A DNA stretch of 64,000 nt from Laceyella sediminis (GCF_003003125.1 NZ_PVTZ01000003.1:1-64000); one strand, 5' to 3'. Positions 18,330 through 29,900 are shown, numbered from the stretch's first letter. Numbers and translations are program-made. Notes: a model not told the origin generated them from the letters alone.

Positions 18330-19422
18330 ATCTGATCCCTCCCCTTTTTGCATATTGTGCCAATGCTTCGCGCACCTTGGCTCCCATCTCCGACGTGGTT
18401 AAGCGAGCCGTTCCCGGCTCACCCAAATCTTCCGTTCGCCATCCTTCAGCCAGTACCGACTCAATCGCGGATTGGATGGCATCCGCCTCTCTAGCCCAAC
18501 CCGCCGTTTGGCGCAACATCATGGCGACGGACAAAAACATGGCCAATGGATTGGCTTTGTTTTGACCCGCGATATCAGGCGCAGAGCCATGAATCGGTTC
18601 ATACAGCCCCGGACCCGTCTCACTGAGGCTGGCGGAAGGCAACATACCAATCGAACCAGTGATCATCGCGGCTTCGTCACTCAATATGTCCCCAAACATG
18701 TTTTCCGTCACGATCACATCAAAACGGCTTGGACATTTGATCAATTGCATCGCCGCATTATCCACCAACAAGTGGTTCAAAGTCACATCGGGATATTCAA
18801 GTGCCAACCGTTCCGCCGTTTCCCGCCATAACCGGCTAGTTTCTAGTACGTTAGCTTTATCCACCGATGTCAGGAGGCGGCGACGCTGGCGGGCCATCTC
18901 AAATCCGAGCCGCAAGATTCGCTCGATTTCCGCTTCTGTGTAGTGCAAGGTGTCAACTGCTTCCCATTCCTGCCCGCTCCGACGACGTTCCTTCGGGGTA
19001 CCAAAATATAAGCCACCGGTCAACTCCCGCACGATCACCATGTCTACATCCTGCAACAGCTCCCCCTTCAACGGGGATGCTCCCTCCAAGCCAGCAAAGA
19101 CGGTAATCGGACGCAGATTGGCGTAAAGCCCAAGTTCTTTGCGCAAAGCGAGTAAGCCCGCTTCTGGGCGCAAATGACCTGGTTGGCCATCCCACTTGGG
19201 GCCGCCAACCGCCCCTAACAAAACGGCATCGCTGGTGCGGCATAATTGAAGCGTCGCTTTTGGCAACGGCGTCCCCTCTTCATCAATGGCTGCCCCACCG
19301 ATTTGCCCGTACTGAATTTCAATGTTCCGTTGAAAGAGGCGAACGATTTCTTCCAGCAAATTCACCGTCTCTCTCGTGATCTCGGGACCGATTCCGTCAC
19401 CCGGTAACACGGCAACGCGCAT
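18319..19422 (-). CDS. leuB: 3-Isopropylmalate dehydrogenase
   Basis: It oxidatively decarboxylates 3-isopropylmalate with NAD+. The 367 residues carry the family core: [14 protein letters not shown] at the start, [22 protein letters not shown] with the substrate arginines, [11 protein letters not shown], the Mg-binding [20 protein letters not shown], and the NAD site [12 protein letters not shown]. The ATG at 19422 is placed well for AAAGGA; a GTG three codons earlier is too close to it. It overlaps leuC at its end and lies 19 bases after leuA. Confidence 0.95.
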   Translation of the reverse strand: MRVAVLPGDGIGPEITRETVNLLEEIVRLFQRNIEIQYGQIGGAAIDEEGTPLPKATLQLCRTSDAVLLGAVGGPKWDGQPGHLRPEAGLLALRKELGLYANLRPITVFAGLEGASPLKGELLQDVDMVIVRELTGGLYFGTPKERRRSGQEWEAVDTLHYTEAEIERILRLGFEMARQRRRLLTSVDKANVLETSRLWRETAERLALEYPDVTLNHLLVDNAAMQLIKCPSRFDVIVTENMFGDILSDEAAMITGSIGMLPSASLSETGPGLYEPIHGSAPDIAGQNKANPLAMFLSVAMMLRQTAGWAREADAIQSAIESVLAEGWRTEDLGEPGTARLTTSEMGAKVREALAQYAKRGGIRCGG

Positions 19423-19441
19423 ACTTCCCACATCCTTTCTG

Positions 19442-20989
19442 TTAATGATGGTTCGTCGCTAATACAGCTCCTGCCCGCACTTTTACCATGATGCGGTTGA
19501 TCGCATCCAACAACGCTTTGGCCGAAGCGCCGAGCACGTCATTGTCGATGCCACGCCCTGTTCCGACATGGCCTTGGTGCTTCACTTTGACATAGACTTC
19601 TGCCAGCGAATCGATGCCAGACGTAGTCGATTGGATGCGATAGTCCATCAGCTCGATCGGCTCGGGAAGCAAGCGCTGGATCGTCTGATAAATCGCTTCG
19701 ACACTGCCGTTTCCGGTAGCCGCTTCTTGGACGAACTCCCCTTCTGGCGTCTTGATTCCAATCGTGGCCGTGGATACGCCTTGCGCGCCATAATGCACTT
19801 GCAGAAAAACGAGTTCGTACGCATCAGCCCCTTTCTCTTTGCCAGTCAAATCAGCTGCCAGGGCCATGATATCCTCATCTGTAACCTCTTTGCGCTTTTC
19901 CGTCAATTCTTTGAAGTGTTTGAACAGAAGATGGAACCGTTCATCGTCCAATTGAATCCCCAATTCTTCACACTTGTTTCGGAACGCGTGACGTCCTGAA
20001 TGCTTACCGAGCACGATGGCATTGGAAGAAAGGCCGATCATTTCTGGGCGGATGATCTCATAGGTCAGCTTGTTTTTTAGTACCCCGTCTTGATGAATGC
20101 CCGATTCATGCGCAAACGCATTGGCTCCGACCACCGCTTTGTTGGGAGGGACAGCTAAGCCGGTGTACTTACTAACCAAACGGCTAGTACGTACTATTTG
20201 GTTTAGTTCCAGCCCTGTTTCGGCTTGGTACACTTGTTTGCGAATGGCCAGCGCAATGGCGATTTCTTCGAGTGAAGCGTTGCCGGCCCGCTCACCAATG
20301 CCATTAATCGTGCACTCGATCTGCTCCGCCCCTCCCTCGATCGATGCCAAGGAGTTGGCCACTGCCAAGCCCAGATCATCATGACAGTGGGCCGAAAGCT
20401 TGGCGCGGTGGATGTTGGGCACTCGCTCCCGCAAATAGCGGAACATCCCAGCATATTCTTGCGGCGTGGCGTAACCGACTGTATCGGGTAGATTGACCAC
20501 TGTCGCACCCGCATCGATCACTTTTGTCACAATCTCGACGAGAAAATCCCAATCGCTTCGCGTCGCGTCTTCAGCCGACCATTCCACATTGCTAGTGAAG
20601 TTCGCGGCATATCGGACTGACTCGACCGCCTTTTGCACTACTTGTTCTGGCGTCATCCGCAACTTATGCTCCATATGGATCGGCGATGTTGCGATAAATA
20701 CATGGATGCGGGGGTTACCCCCCTCTTTGATCGCCTCCCAGGCCGCATCGATGTCATTTTTCGTGGAGCGTGCCAAGGCGGCGACAGAACATTTTCGAAT
20801 CGTACGGGCGATTCTTTGTACTGATAGGAAATCACCTCGTGAGGACGCCGGGAAGCCCGCCTCCATCACATCCACACCCAATCGCTCCAATTGGCAAGCG
20901 ATCTCCAACTTTTCATCTGCGTGCAGATTGACTCCGGCTGATTGCTCCCCATCCCGCAACGTGGTATCAAAAATCTCGATTTTTCCCAT
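19442..20989 (-). CDS. leuA: 2-Isopropylmalate synthase
   Basis: The first committed enzyme of leucine synthesis, condensing acetyl-CoA with 2-oxoisovalerate. The 515-residue protein has the TIM-barrel motif [14 protein letters not shown] with metal-binding Asp, [17 protein letters not shown] with the metal histidines, and the C-terminal LeuA allosteric domain (about 390-515) that binds leucine. So both feedback and the T-box can limit the pathway. AAAGGAG precedes the ATG. The operon sits between the yrzE-like gene and yajC, where Bacillus has no leucine genes. Confidence 0.96.
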   Translation of the reverse strand: MGKIEIFDTTLRDGEQSAGVNLHADEKLEIACQLERLGVDVMEAGFPASSRGDFLSVQRIARTIRKCSVAALARSTKNDIDAAWEAIKEGGNPRIHVFIATSPIHMEHKLRMTPEQVVQKAVESVRYAANFTSNVEWSAEDATRSDWDFLVEIVTKVIDAGATVVNLPDTVGYATPQEYAGMFRYLRERVPNIHRAKLSAHCHDDLGLAVANSLASIEGGAEQIECTINGIGERAGNASLEEIAIALAIRKQVYQAETGLELNQIVRTSRLVSKYTGLAVPPNKAVVGANAFAHESGIHQDGVLKNKLTYEIIRPEMIGLSSNAIVLGKHSGRHAFRNKCEELGIQLDDERFHLLFKHFKELTEKRKEVTDEDIMALAADLTGKEKGADAYELVFLQVHYGAQGVSTATIGIKTPEGEFVQEAATGNGSVEAIYQTIQRLLPEPIELMDYRIQSTTSGIDSLAEVYVKVKHQGHVGTGRGIDNDVLGASAKALLDAINRIMVKVRAGAVLATNHH

Positions 20990-21071
20990 TTTTCGCTCTC
21001 CTTTGCATCCTTAAATCTTGAAAGCTCCACCCTCGCCATCGCCAACTTTTCTAATCATGCTTCCCGCAGGT

Positions 21072-21971
21072 TCACACGCTTGTCGAAAACATCCCTGGCA
21101 CTTTTGTGCCCCGCTGAACCGTAAGTTGGCGGAAAGCCTCTGTCAACTTCGCCGTAATGGGCCCCGGCTTCCCACTGCCGATGATGCGACCGTCCACATT
21201 CACGACCGGAATCATTTCTGCCGCTGTGCCCGTCAGGAAAACTTCATCGGCCACATAGACATCGTGCCGTGTAAACGGAACCTCCGCACAAGGAATTTGA
21301 AACGTCTCGCACAACTCCATCACCACATTGCGCGTAATCCCTTCCAGCGCGCCAACATAGGTCGGCGGTGTGCAGATTTTGCCGTTTTTCACAATAAAGA
21401 TATTATCGCCAGAACCTTCGCACACATATCCATCTTGATTGAGGGTCAACGCTTCATGCACTCCTGCCCGTGCTGCCTCTAGGCGCACCAAGACGTTGTT
21501 GAGGTAATTCAATGATTTGATTTTGGGGTTGAGCGCATCCGGGACATTGCGACGAGTCGGAACAGTGACAATTTCCAATCCCTCATCGTAATACCGCTGC
21601 GGAAACAAACTTAATTTTTCCGCAATGACAATCACGCTCGCCTGTTTACAATTGCGTGGGTCCAACCCCAGGTCACCCACACCGCGAGATACAACTAATC
21701 GAATATAAGCATCGGGCAGGCCATTCTTTTCAAGCGTTTCAACGACGACCGCTTCCATTTCCTCCGGTGTGAGCGGAATGTCGAGCATGATCGACTTGGC
21801 CGACTCATATAGCCGGACAATGTGTTCTTTCAGGCAAAAAACGTTGCCAGAATAACAGCGAATCCCCTCAAAGATCCCATCCCCGTATAAAAAGCCATGG
21901 TCAAACACGGAAACCACTGCCTCCGACTTGGGAACAAATTCACCATTCAAGTAAACCCATTTTTCCCGCAT
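21072..21971 (-). CDS. ilvE: Branched-chain amino acid aminotransferase
   Basis: A fold-IV PLP enzyme that makes leucine, isoleucine and valine from their keto acids with glutamate. The 299 residues show FDHGFLYGDGIFEGIRCY at the N-terminus, the PLP lysine in NPKIKSLNYLNNVLVRLEA, and GYVCEGSGDNIFIVKNG. As first gene of ilvE-leuABCD it is directly behind the T-box leader; GGGGGAG precedes the ATG. An 82-base gap separates it from leuA without a visible terminator. Confidence 0.94.
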   Translation of the reverse strand: MREKWVYLNGEFVPKSEAVVSVFDHGFLYGDGIFEGIRCYSGNVFCLKEHIVRLYESAKSIMLDIPLTPEEMEAVVVETLEKNGLPDAYIRLVVSRGVGDLGLDPRNCKQASVIVIAEKLSLFPQRYYDEGLEIVTVPTRRNVPDALNPKIKSLNYLNNVLVRLEAARAGVHEALTLNQDGYVCEGSGDNIFIVKNGKICTPPTYVGALEGITRNVVMELCETFQIPCAEVPFTRHDVYVADEVFLTGTAAEMIPVVNVDGRIIGSGKPGPITAKLTEAFRQLTVQRGTKVPGMFSTSV

Positions 21972-22008
21972 GTTAAGCTCCCCCTTGTGTTTTATTAATA
22001 AGGAAATG

Positions 22009-22380
22009 AAAAAACCCCCGACTCAACAATCAAATGGCGCGCATTCCTGTCAGGTGCGGCCGGTTCGATTGCTGAGGCGAGGGTTTCGCGGTACCACTCA
22101 GCTTCTCCGCTTTCTCGCGAAAACGGACTCGGCGAGTCCAAACGACTCATGCCCGGTAACGGGGGCAACCGTCGCTTTTTACTTGGGGACTGAGCCCTTT
22201 TCAAAAGCGCAACTCCAAGGTGAGATTCGAAGTGGGAGGGTGACCGTCTTTTCAGCCTAGAGACAGCTCTCTGTACACACTCTGCACTTCTACTAGTCCT
22301 CTTCATCGCTTTTTGGTCTGAGGTAATACCCACTATGTTGTTTTTAAGCAGGAACATTCCCACTTTTCTATCAATTTATT
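22009..22380 (-). promoter_or_regulatory. T-box leader of the ilvE-leuABCD operon, leucine CUC specifier
   Basis: The leader RNA holds the conserved T-box AGTGGTACCGCG (minus strand, about 22098-22087). A terminator stem follows, with CTCAGCAATC and GATTGTTGAG, then GGGGGTTTTTT ending at 22009. In Stem I the sequence GAATCTCACC places a CTC codon at 22224-22222 where the specifier is expected; CTC is leucine. The T-box UGGU would pair with an acceptor end carrying A as discriminator, as tRNA-Leu does. Uncharged tRNA-Leu should prevent termination and switch on the operon. Confidence 0.9.
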
Positions 22381-22386
22381 ATGTGC

Positions 22387-22415
22387 ATTATAAAACTTCA
22401 CTCATCCTTTGTCAA
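22387..22415 (-). promoter_or_regulatory. Consensus sigma-A promoter of ilvE-leuABCD
   Basis: TTGACA (22415-22410), exactly 17 bases, then TATAAT (22392-22387): both hexamers are perfect. Transcription would start near 22380, giving a leader of about 400 bases that contains the T-box. Confidence 0.9.
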
Positions 22416-22745
22416 CAACCCCATCCGTATGGACAATACCAAGCGATTTAAGATTAAAAATCAAACAAATCGTGTTGAAAAATTGGATTTGTCAGATGAT
22501 ATGTTTTGTTAAATGGGATTGTCGCTTACTTATTAAAAACGATTATAAGAAGTCTTCTCTACCTTGTCAACAAGAATTTTTTAATCCGTATTCTCCGTTT
22601 TTTATGCCTGATGGCACAGGGCTGAAGCGACCTCCCCCGTATTTGAATAGGGGGATATTCATGATCAGGTCCTCTTTTACTAACGTTAACAAAATAGTTT
22701 GATGAAAACAATTTAAATCCAATCAGTTTTGTATAGATTGGTCAT
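22416..22745. other. AT-rich stretch without a credible gene
   Basis: This region between the leucine promoter and the yajC terminator has lower GC than its surroundings. A 97-codon plus-strand frame runs through it but has no RBS and an unconvincing composition. At 22634-22654 the hairpin CCCCCGTATT / AATAGGGGG, preceded by GGGCTGAAGC and followed by TATTCATGA, resembles the hairpin ends of IS200/IS605-type elements. It may be a relic; no transposase remains. Confidence 0.4.
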
Positions 22746-22750
22746 AAGAA

Positions 22751-22778
22751 AAAGCCCTTGGCCTGTTACCAAGGGTTT
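22751..22778 (-). terminator. Terminator after yajC
   Basis: AAACCCTTGG / CCAAGGGCTTT on the minus strand followed by T residues, ten bases past the yajC stop. Confidence 0.75.
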
Positions 22779-22788
22779 CCCGAATCCA

Positions 22789-23082
22789 TTATTCCGCTGA
22801 TTTGGTAGCAGCCGCATCGTCAGCAGTAGCCACACTGTTGATAGCCGAACGCTCAAACACCAAGCGGGTGTTTTCGTTCACTTTCAGCGTAACTTTCTCT
22901 TCACTCAAATCCACAATGGTGCCATGCAACCCACCAATGGTGACTACCTTGTCCCCTTTTTTCAGATTGCTCAGCATCTGGTTGCGCTCTTTCTGCCGTT
23001 TTTGTTGTGGACGGATCAAAAAGAAATAAAAAGCGACAAACACCAATAGCATAGGGAGTATTCCCATTAATTGTTGACCCAT
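22789..23082 (-). CDS. yajC: Preprotein translocase subunit YajC
   Basis: A 97-residue single-span membrane protein that accompanies SecDF. The span LPMLLVFVAFYFFLI is followed by the family signature RPQQKRQKERNQML and a GDKVVTIGGLHGTI beta-barrel region. A good AGGAGG precedes the ATG. It follows tgt by 19 bases, as in most Bacillota. In Bacillus the leucine operon is absent from this spot and yrzE comes next. Confidence 0.95.
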   Translation of the reverse strand: MGQQLMGILPMLLVFVAFYFFLIRPQQKRQKERNQMLSNLKKGDKVVTIGGLHGTIVDLSEEKVTLKVNENTRLVFERSAINSVATADDAAATKSAE

Positions 23083-23101
23083 GATTTACCCTCCTGTTCA
23101 A

Positions 23102-25328
<2,227 letters not shown>

Positions 25329-25469
25329 CTTGATCCCTTCTCTCAAACAATTCAAACCTTCCACTTGTCCCGTAGCTTGTCTGTTCAAGCCCATAACGGG
25401 ACAAGTCCAACCCACCCGAAAAGCGGCGGCCATCTAGGGCATCACTCACCGCTTCCGGAGAAACGAAAA

Positions 25470-25503
25470 GGCGGGTGGCTGTTGAAACGGTTCGCCACCC
25501 ACC
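25470..25503 (-). terminator. Probable terminator between the DUF2905 gene and queA
   Basis: GGGTGGC / GCCACCC stem on the minus strand with CCTTTT after it. The T-run is short, so it may be leaky. Confidence 0.5.
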
Positions 25504-25518
25504 CCCGCTGACTGCTCT

Positions 25519-25737
25519 CTAACGAAAAAAACGAATCAGATAACTAACCAACGACAAAATCACACTGATGAGAATGCAAGTCATGATCGGAAAATAAATC
25601 TTCACTTGCTCCTTTTCAACCACGACATCCCCGGGTAAGCGGCCCAGAGGCAAATACTTGCCGCCTACTTGCCATATCAGGCCGACCACAACCAGGATGA
25701 CGCCGATGATGATGAAGGTTTTCGCCACAGGATTCAT
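25519..25737 (-). CDS. DUF2905 small membrane protein
   Basis: A 72-residue protein with two membrane spans (about 6-24 and 50-68) separated by the conserved [20 protein letters not shown]. This is the DUF2905 signature; its function is unknown. The ATG overlaps the ruvB stop (ATGA), so it is translationally coupled to ruvB, a common arrangement in Bacillota. Confidence 0.85.
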   Translation of the reverse strand: MNPVAKTFIIIGVILVVVGLIWQVGGKYLPLGRLPGDVVVEKEQVKIYFPIMTCILISVILSLVSYLIRFFR

Positions 25738-26735
25738 TTAGGCCACTCCACTTGTAAATGTTCGCAACAGCGCATGGTGACCATCCGCCCGCGCGGGGTG
25801 CGTTGCAAAAAGCCGATTTGCATCAAATACGGCTCGTACACGTCCTCAATCGTGTGCGATTCCTCACCGATCGTCGCCGCGAGCGTTTCCAGACCAACTG
25901 GGCCACCGCGAAACTTTTCGATGATTGTCATCAACAGCCGATGATCCACATGATCTAACCCCATTTTATCCACTTGGATGCGATCCAATGCGTCACGGGC
26001 TCCCGCTTCGGTGATGATTCCCTCTCCGCGTACTTGCACGAAATCGCGCACCCGTTTCAGCAAACGGTTGGCAATCCGCGGCGTCCCCCTTGCTCTGGAC
26101 GCGATTTCAACCGCTCCCGCTTCCTGGATCGGCACCTGCAACAAATCGGCCGCCCGGGAAACGATCAAGGTCAATTCTTCCACTGTATAATACTCTAAGC
26201 GGCTCATTACGCCAAACCGATCCCTGAGCGGCGAAGATAGCGAACCGGCCCGCGTCGTCGCCCCCACCAGCGTAAACGGGGGCAAATCCAACCGGACAGA
26301 GCGCGCGCTCGGTCCCTTCCCAATCACAATGTCGAGCGCGAAATCTTCCATCGCCGGATAAAGCACTTCCTCCACTGACCGGTTCAAACGGTGAATTTCG
26401 TCGATAAACAACAGATCATGTGGTTGCAAATTGGTCAAAATGGCTGCAAGGTCACCCGGTCGCTCAATCGCCGGCCCCGAAGTGGTGCGTATGCTAACCC
26501 CCAATTCGTTGGCGATGATATTGGAGAGCGTCGTCTTCCCCAATCCAGGCGGCCCGTACAACAGCACATGATCCAACGCCTCGCCCCGCATTTTGGCCGC
26601 TTCGATATAGACTTTAAGATTCTCTTTGACCCGCGACTGCCCGATATATTCACTGAAAAAACGAGGGCGCAGACTAAATTCGGCCATTTCTTCGTCTTCG
26701 TTGGTCAATTTGGCCGAGATGATGCGGTCATCCAT
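25734..26735 (-). CDS. ruvB: Holliday junction branch migration helicase RuvB
   Basis: The AAA+ motor that drives Holliday-junction migration with RuvA. In 333 residues: Walker [12 protein letters not shown], Walker [11 protein letters not shown], the arginine-finger region with SPLRDRFGV, and a C-terminal winged helix with PRGR. GGGGGGA precedes the ATG. It is 13 bases after ruvA and coupled to the DUF2905 gene. Confidence 0.97.
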   Translation of the reverse strand: MDDRIISAKLTNEDEEMAEFSLRPRFFSEYIGQSRVKENLKVYIEAAKMRGEALDHVLLYGPPGLGKTTLSNIIANELGVSIRTTSGPAIERPGDLAAILTNLQPHDLLFIDEIHRLNRSVEEVLYPAMEDFALDIVIGKGPSARSVRLDLPPFTLVGATTRAGSLSSPLRDRFGVMSRLEYYTVEELTLIVSRAADLLQVPIQEAGAVEIASRARGTPRIANRLLKRVRDFVQVRGEGIITEAGARDALDRIQVDKMGLDHVDHRLLMTIIEKFRGGPVGLETLAATIGEESHTIEDVYEPYLMQIGFLQRTPRGRMVTMRCCEHLQVEWPK

Positions 26736-26748
26736 CGTCCGTCCCCCC

Positions 26749-27360
26749 TCATCGCTTCATCATCGCCTGCAACGCTTTCTTGATCCACTCTTCCGTGGAC
26801 ACGGACGCGTCAATCGTTTGTCCGCTTTCGCGCACCGCCCACTCCGCCTCTTCCTCATTATAGCCAAGGGCTAACAGGGCATCAATCACGTCGCGCTCCG
26901 CGTTTGGCACCACTGGTGGCAACGATGCGGTTTCGGCGGCCAGATCCAGGCCTGGCTCCCAACCCAGTTTGGCCAGCTTGTCCTTCAGGTCAAGCACCAA
27001 CCGTTGCGCCGTTTTCTTGCCGACCCCAGGGAGCTTGGTCAAGGTTTTGACGTCTTCAATATGTATCGCTCGAACCAAAGCTTCTGGCGACATATGCGTC
27101 AACATGGCCAAGGCCGCTTTCGGCCCGACGCCGGACACTTCCAACAGCAGGCGGAACAGGTTGCGCTCCCGCTTGGTTTTGAAGCCATAAAGCAACTGCG
27201 CGTCTTCCCGCACCACAAAATGGGTGTACAGCATCACCTCTTCCCCGTCAGCAAACGCAAACGGATTGGGGACGAACACTTGATGGCCAAGCCCACGCAC
27301 ATCAACCGCCAGATAGTCGGCTTCGTGGTACACGACTTCCCCTTTGACGAATTCAATCAT
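26749..27360 (-). CDS. ruvA: Holliday junction DNA helicase subunit RuvA
   Basis: RuvA holds the four-way junction and recruits RuvB. The 203-residue protein has the N-terminal OB domain, two helix-hairpin-helix motifs ([12 protein letters not shown] and [15 protein letters not shown]) and the C-terminal RuvB-binding domain. The ATG at 27360 overlaps the ruvC stop as ATGA; a five-codon longer frame without RBS was discarded. Confidence 0.96.
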   Translation of the reverse strand: MIEFVKGEVVYHEADYLAVDVRGLGHQVFVPNPFAFADGEEVMLYTHFVVREDAQLLYGFKTKRERNLFRLLLEVSGVGPKAALAMLTHMSPEALVRAIHIEDVKTLTKLPGVGKKTAQRLVLDLKDKLAKLGWEPGLDLAAETASLPPVVPNAERDVIDALLALGYNEEEAEWAVRESGQTIDASVSTEEWIKKALQAMMKR

Positions 27361-27863
27361 GATTTCATTCCCCACTTGCTTATCTTATGTATCGATTGCG
27401 ATGAATGCGCTTCGCAGATGGCGATGGCCAACGCGTCGGCAACATCGTCCGGCTTAGGCGCGCGCGGCAGATTCAGAAGCATTTTCACCATCTCCTGCAC
27501 CTGCTTTTTTTCAGCCTGCCCATACCCGACCACCGCCATTTTTACTTGCAACGGCGTGTACTCCGTGATCGGCACGCCGGCTTCCTCCGCGGCCAGCATC
27601 ATCACTCCACGCGCTTGCCCTACCGTGAACGCCGTGGTCACATTGCGGTTGAAAAACAACTTTTCAATCGCGACCACGTCGGGTTGAAAAACGCGAAACA
27701 GCTTGGTGCACGCGTCATAAATCTGTTTCAATCTGGTTGCGGTCGGCAAGTCGGCTTCCGTTTGGATGCTGCCGTATTCAACCGCCTTCAAATGGTTTCC
27801 CCTCCGGTCCAACACACCAAACCCGACGATGGCGATCCCCGGATCAATTCCCATGATTCGCAT
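27357..27863 (-). CDS. ruvC: Crossover junction endodeoxyribonuclease RuvC
   Basis: It cuts Holliday junctions symmetrically. The 168 residues have the RNase H-like acidic residues: Asp7 in GIDPGIAIVGFG, Glu in VAIEKLFFNRN, and Asp in DDVADALAIAICEAH. Bacillus itself lacks RuvC and uses RecU, so this gene is a useful taxonomic marker. GAGGGG precedes the ATG. yebC, usually next to ruvC in many bacteria, lies 9 kb away. Confidence 0.96.
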   Translation of the reverse strand: MRIMGIDPGIAIVGFGVLDRRGNHLKAVEYGSIQTEADLPTATRLKQIYDACTKLFRVFQPDVVAIEKLFFNRNVTTAFTVGQARGVMMLAAEEAGVPITEYTPLQVKMAVVGYGQAEKKQVQEMVKMLLNLPRAPKPDDVADALAIAICEAHSSQSIHKISKWGMKS

Positions 27864-27887
27864 GGTTTGAAGCCCCTCTCCATAAAG

Positions 27888-27914
27888 CGAACATTCATTC
27901 TCAGCAAATTATAC
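27888..27914 (-). promoter_or_regulatory. Probable ruvCAB promoter (extended -10) with a LexA-like site
   Basis: TGGTATAAT (minus strand; TATAAT at 27914-27909) is an extended -10; no good -35 is seen. Just downstream, CGAACATTCATTCT (plus strand, 27888-27901) resembles the Bacillus LexA/DinR box CGAAC-N4-GTTCG but with a weakened second half. SOS control of ruv genes is known, so this is plausible. Confidence 0.45.
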
Positions 27915-27933
27915 CATACCCGGACAAAAAAAA

Positions 27934-27962
27934 GAGCCCTGCACGAAAGAACGCGCACAGCT
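27934..27962 (-). terminator. Terminator downstream of the YitT-like gene
   Basis: An imperfect AGCTGTGCGCG / CGTGCAGGGCT stem on the minus strand followed by eight T. The short MITE at 27967-28049 lies between this terminator and the stop codon of the gene it serves. Confidence 0.55.
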
Positions 27963-27966
27963 TGTC

Positions 27967-28049
27967 TTAGGACGGGTTCGGGCAAATGAAGTTAAAGTAG
28001 GTGAGGGGGTGAAAAAGATCTTTGCAATAGCGAATAGGAACGTCCTTAG
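27967..28049. mobile_element. Short MITE related to the 136-bp family, at the stop codon of the YitT-like gene
   Basis: The element is flanked by TTAG on both sides (27967-27970 and 28046-28049; even CTTAG five-base repeats). It begins GACGGGTTC and ends GAACGTC, so the ends are inverted. Inner sequence GGGCAAATGAAGTT...GTAGG...GAAAAAG parallels the left half of the larger MITE (TGGCAAATCAAGTT...GTAGG...GAAAAAG). The right TTAG contains the stop codon (TAA) of the adjacent gene. Confidence 0.6.
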
Positions 28050-28906
28050 TGAATATCTTTCTTTTTAAACCGGCCGCCGCGCACATCATGGACATGCCCT
28101 ATGGCCAAAAAGGCTTCGTGGTCGATCTCTTCAACGATTTCTTTGAGCTTGGCTTCTTCTAGACGGGTCACCACGCAGAAGATCACTTCCTTATCCTCTC
28201 CCGTGTAAGCGCCTTCAGCATTAAAATAAGTAACCCCTCGCCCCAATCTGCTCAATAGGGCGTCTCCGATGGCCCTGGATTTCTCGCTAATAATCCAAAC
28301 CGACCGTGTTTCATTAAATCCTTCGATGGTGATGTCAATCATTTTGAACGCGATATAATAAGCGATCAGCGAGTACATGGCCCGATCCCAACCAAACACA
28401 AAGCCAGCGCTACCCAGAATGAACAAGTTGAAAAACATCACAATCTGGCCCACCGAAAACGGGGACTGCTTGGTGAGCAAGATGGCCATCACTTCCGTGC
28501 CGTCTAACGATCCACCGTACCGAATGACAATCCCGACGCCAATCCCTACGATGATCCCGCCGAATACGGCAGCCAACAGCGGATCATTCGTCACCTTGTC
28601 CACATGATGAAACAAGGAAGTGCTGACCGCCATAGTCAACACACCCAACAATGTGGACAAAGCGAACGTTTTCCCGATCTGCTTATATCCGAATAAAAAG
28701 AAAGGCAGGTTGAGAACGAGCAAGAACAGTCCCAGATTCAACCCTGTCAGATAAGATAAAATGATAGATATCCCCACGATGCCGCCGTCGATGACGTTGT
28801 TGGGCACCATGAACAGTTCCAAACCGATGGCAACCAAAACGGCGCCAATCATAATCAAAATGATGTGCCTGAACAGATACCAAGACCTGCTTTTCTTCTT
28901 CTCCAT
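28046..28906 (-). CDS. YitT family membrane protein
   Basis: A 286-residue protein with five to six membrane spans (about 12-185) and a C-terminal DUF2179 domain of the ferredoxin-like type (about 205-280, with VWIISEKSRAIGDALL and EGAYTGEDKEVIFCVV). Motifs such as VPNNVIDGGIVGISIIL and YGGSLDGTEVMAI are typical of the family, whose transport substrate is not established. The ATG at 28906 follows GGAGG; an upstream 12-codon extension has no RBS. The stop codon TAA lies within the flank of a MITE. Confidence 0.88.
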   Translation of the reverse strand: MEKKKSRSWYLFRHIILIMIGAVLVAIGLELFMVPNNVIDGGIVGISIILSYLTGLNLGLFLLVLNLPFFLFGYKQIGKTFALSTLLGVLTMAVSTSLFHHVDKVTNDPLLAAVFGGIIVGIGVGIVIRYGGSLDGTEVMAILLTKQSPFSVGQIVMFFNLFILGSAGFVFGWDRAMYSLIAYYIAFKMIDITIEGFNETRSVWIISEKSRAIGDALLSRLGRGVTYFNAEGAYTGEDKEVIFCVVTRLEEAKLKEIVEEIDHEAFLAIGHVHDVRGGRFKKKDIH

Positions 28907-28989
28907 GATCCTCAGTGTCCTCCATTTACAAACCCATTTCACGATTTGCTACATAAACGGCATAAGTTGCAGAACCGACTCCTGTATGC

Positions 28990-29865
28990 TCACGGATTAC
29001 CTGTTTCGGAATATGCTTGGATATCGTACAATTGGTCGATGGTGACAAATTCATATCCGTTATCTCTCAAGTAAGCGATAATCCGGGGCAACGCTTTAAC
29101 CGTGTTTTCGATTTGCGGTCCACCGAAGGAGTGCTGCAAAACGATGCCGCCCGCTTCAATATCCTTTTTCACTTTATTGACGATATCATCGGAAGAGTTT
29201 CCTTCCTGCCAATCCAGTGTGTCCACATTCCATGGGATCATTTTGTAACCCTTTTTGGTTAGATGGGCAGTGATTTTCTCATCAATCACCCCAAATGGCG
29301 GACGGAAGAAGAGGGGTTTTTTGTGGATGGCGTGGTAGATCAAAGCGTCAGTAAGTTTGATCTCAGCATCCAGCTGGGCCATGGTGAGCTTGGTAAGTTC
29401 TCGGTGAGAGTAAGAATGATTTCCTACCACATGCCCTTCCCGCACCATCCGCCGCACCACTTTCGGGTACTTTTGAACCATCTTGCCCACCACAAAAAAC
29501 GTGGCTGGAACCCGTTCTTTCTTTAGGACAGATAACACTTGGGGGGTGTATTGCAAATCAGGGCCATCGTCAAACGTCAATGCTACTCGTTTGCGCAAAC
29601 GCGGGTGTGCTGGTATAGCTGTCTTCTTTGCATCAGCTGCCATCGGCGGTTTGCCCAACATCACATCCTTGGCCCCGCTCAAACGATGCTGTTCAACCGG
29701 CTGGCGCGGTAGCTGGCCGTTTCCAGAGGATGTCTTCTGTTCCTGCCGGGCTTTTTGCACATATTTTGTCGCCGCGAGGAGCGCCTCATCATTTTGTATG
29801 CAGCCGATCAGGCAGACCGCACACAATCCCAATATCCCCCATTTCATTTTCCGTTGATCTGGCAT
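28990..29865 (-). CDS. Polysaccharide deacetylase family lipoprotein
   Basis: This 291-residue protein carries a type II signal with lipobox LIGC (Cys near residue 22), a low-complexity linker and a NodB homology domain (about 90-285). Metal and catalytic residues are in TFDDGPD and HSYSH; RPPFG and QHSFGG are the later motifs. It should remove acetyl groups from peptidoglycan or another surface polymer outside the membrane. The ATG at 29865 has AGGAG eight bases upstream. Related proteins in sporeformers include PdaA/PdaB; the exact class is not decided here. Confidence 0.88.
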   Translation of the reverse strand: MPDQRKMKWGILGLCAVCLIGCIQNDEALLAATKYVQKARQEQKTSSGNGQLPRQPVEQHRLSGAKDVMLGKPPMAADAKKTAIPAHPRLRKRVALTFDDGPDLQYTPQVLSVLKKERVPATFFVVGKMVQKYPKVVRRMVREGHVVGNHSYSHRELTKLTMAQLDAEIKLTDALIYHAIHKKPLFFRPPFGVIDEKITAHLTKKGYKMIPWNVDTLDWQEGNSSDDIVNKVKKDIEAGGIVLQHSFGGPQIENTVKALPRIIAYLRDNGYEFVTIDQLYDIQAYSETGNP

Positions 29866-29900
29866 TCCATTCACTCCTACTGTACGCAGAAATCTCCAAA

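Noticed and set aside
22409-22702. 97-codon plus-strand frame in the AT-rich gap
   Set aside because: Starts inside the leucine promoter region, lacks a ribosome site and shows no family resemblance.
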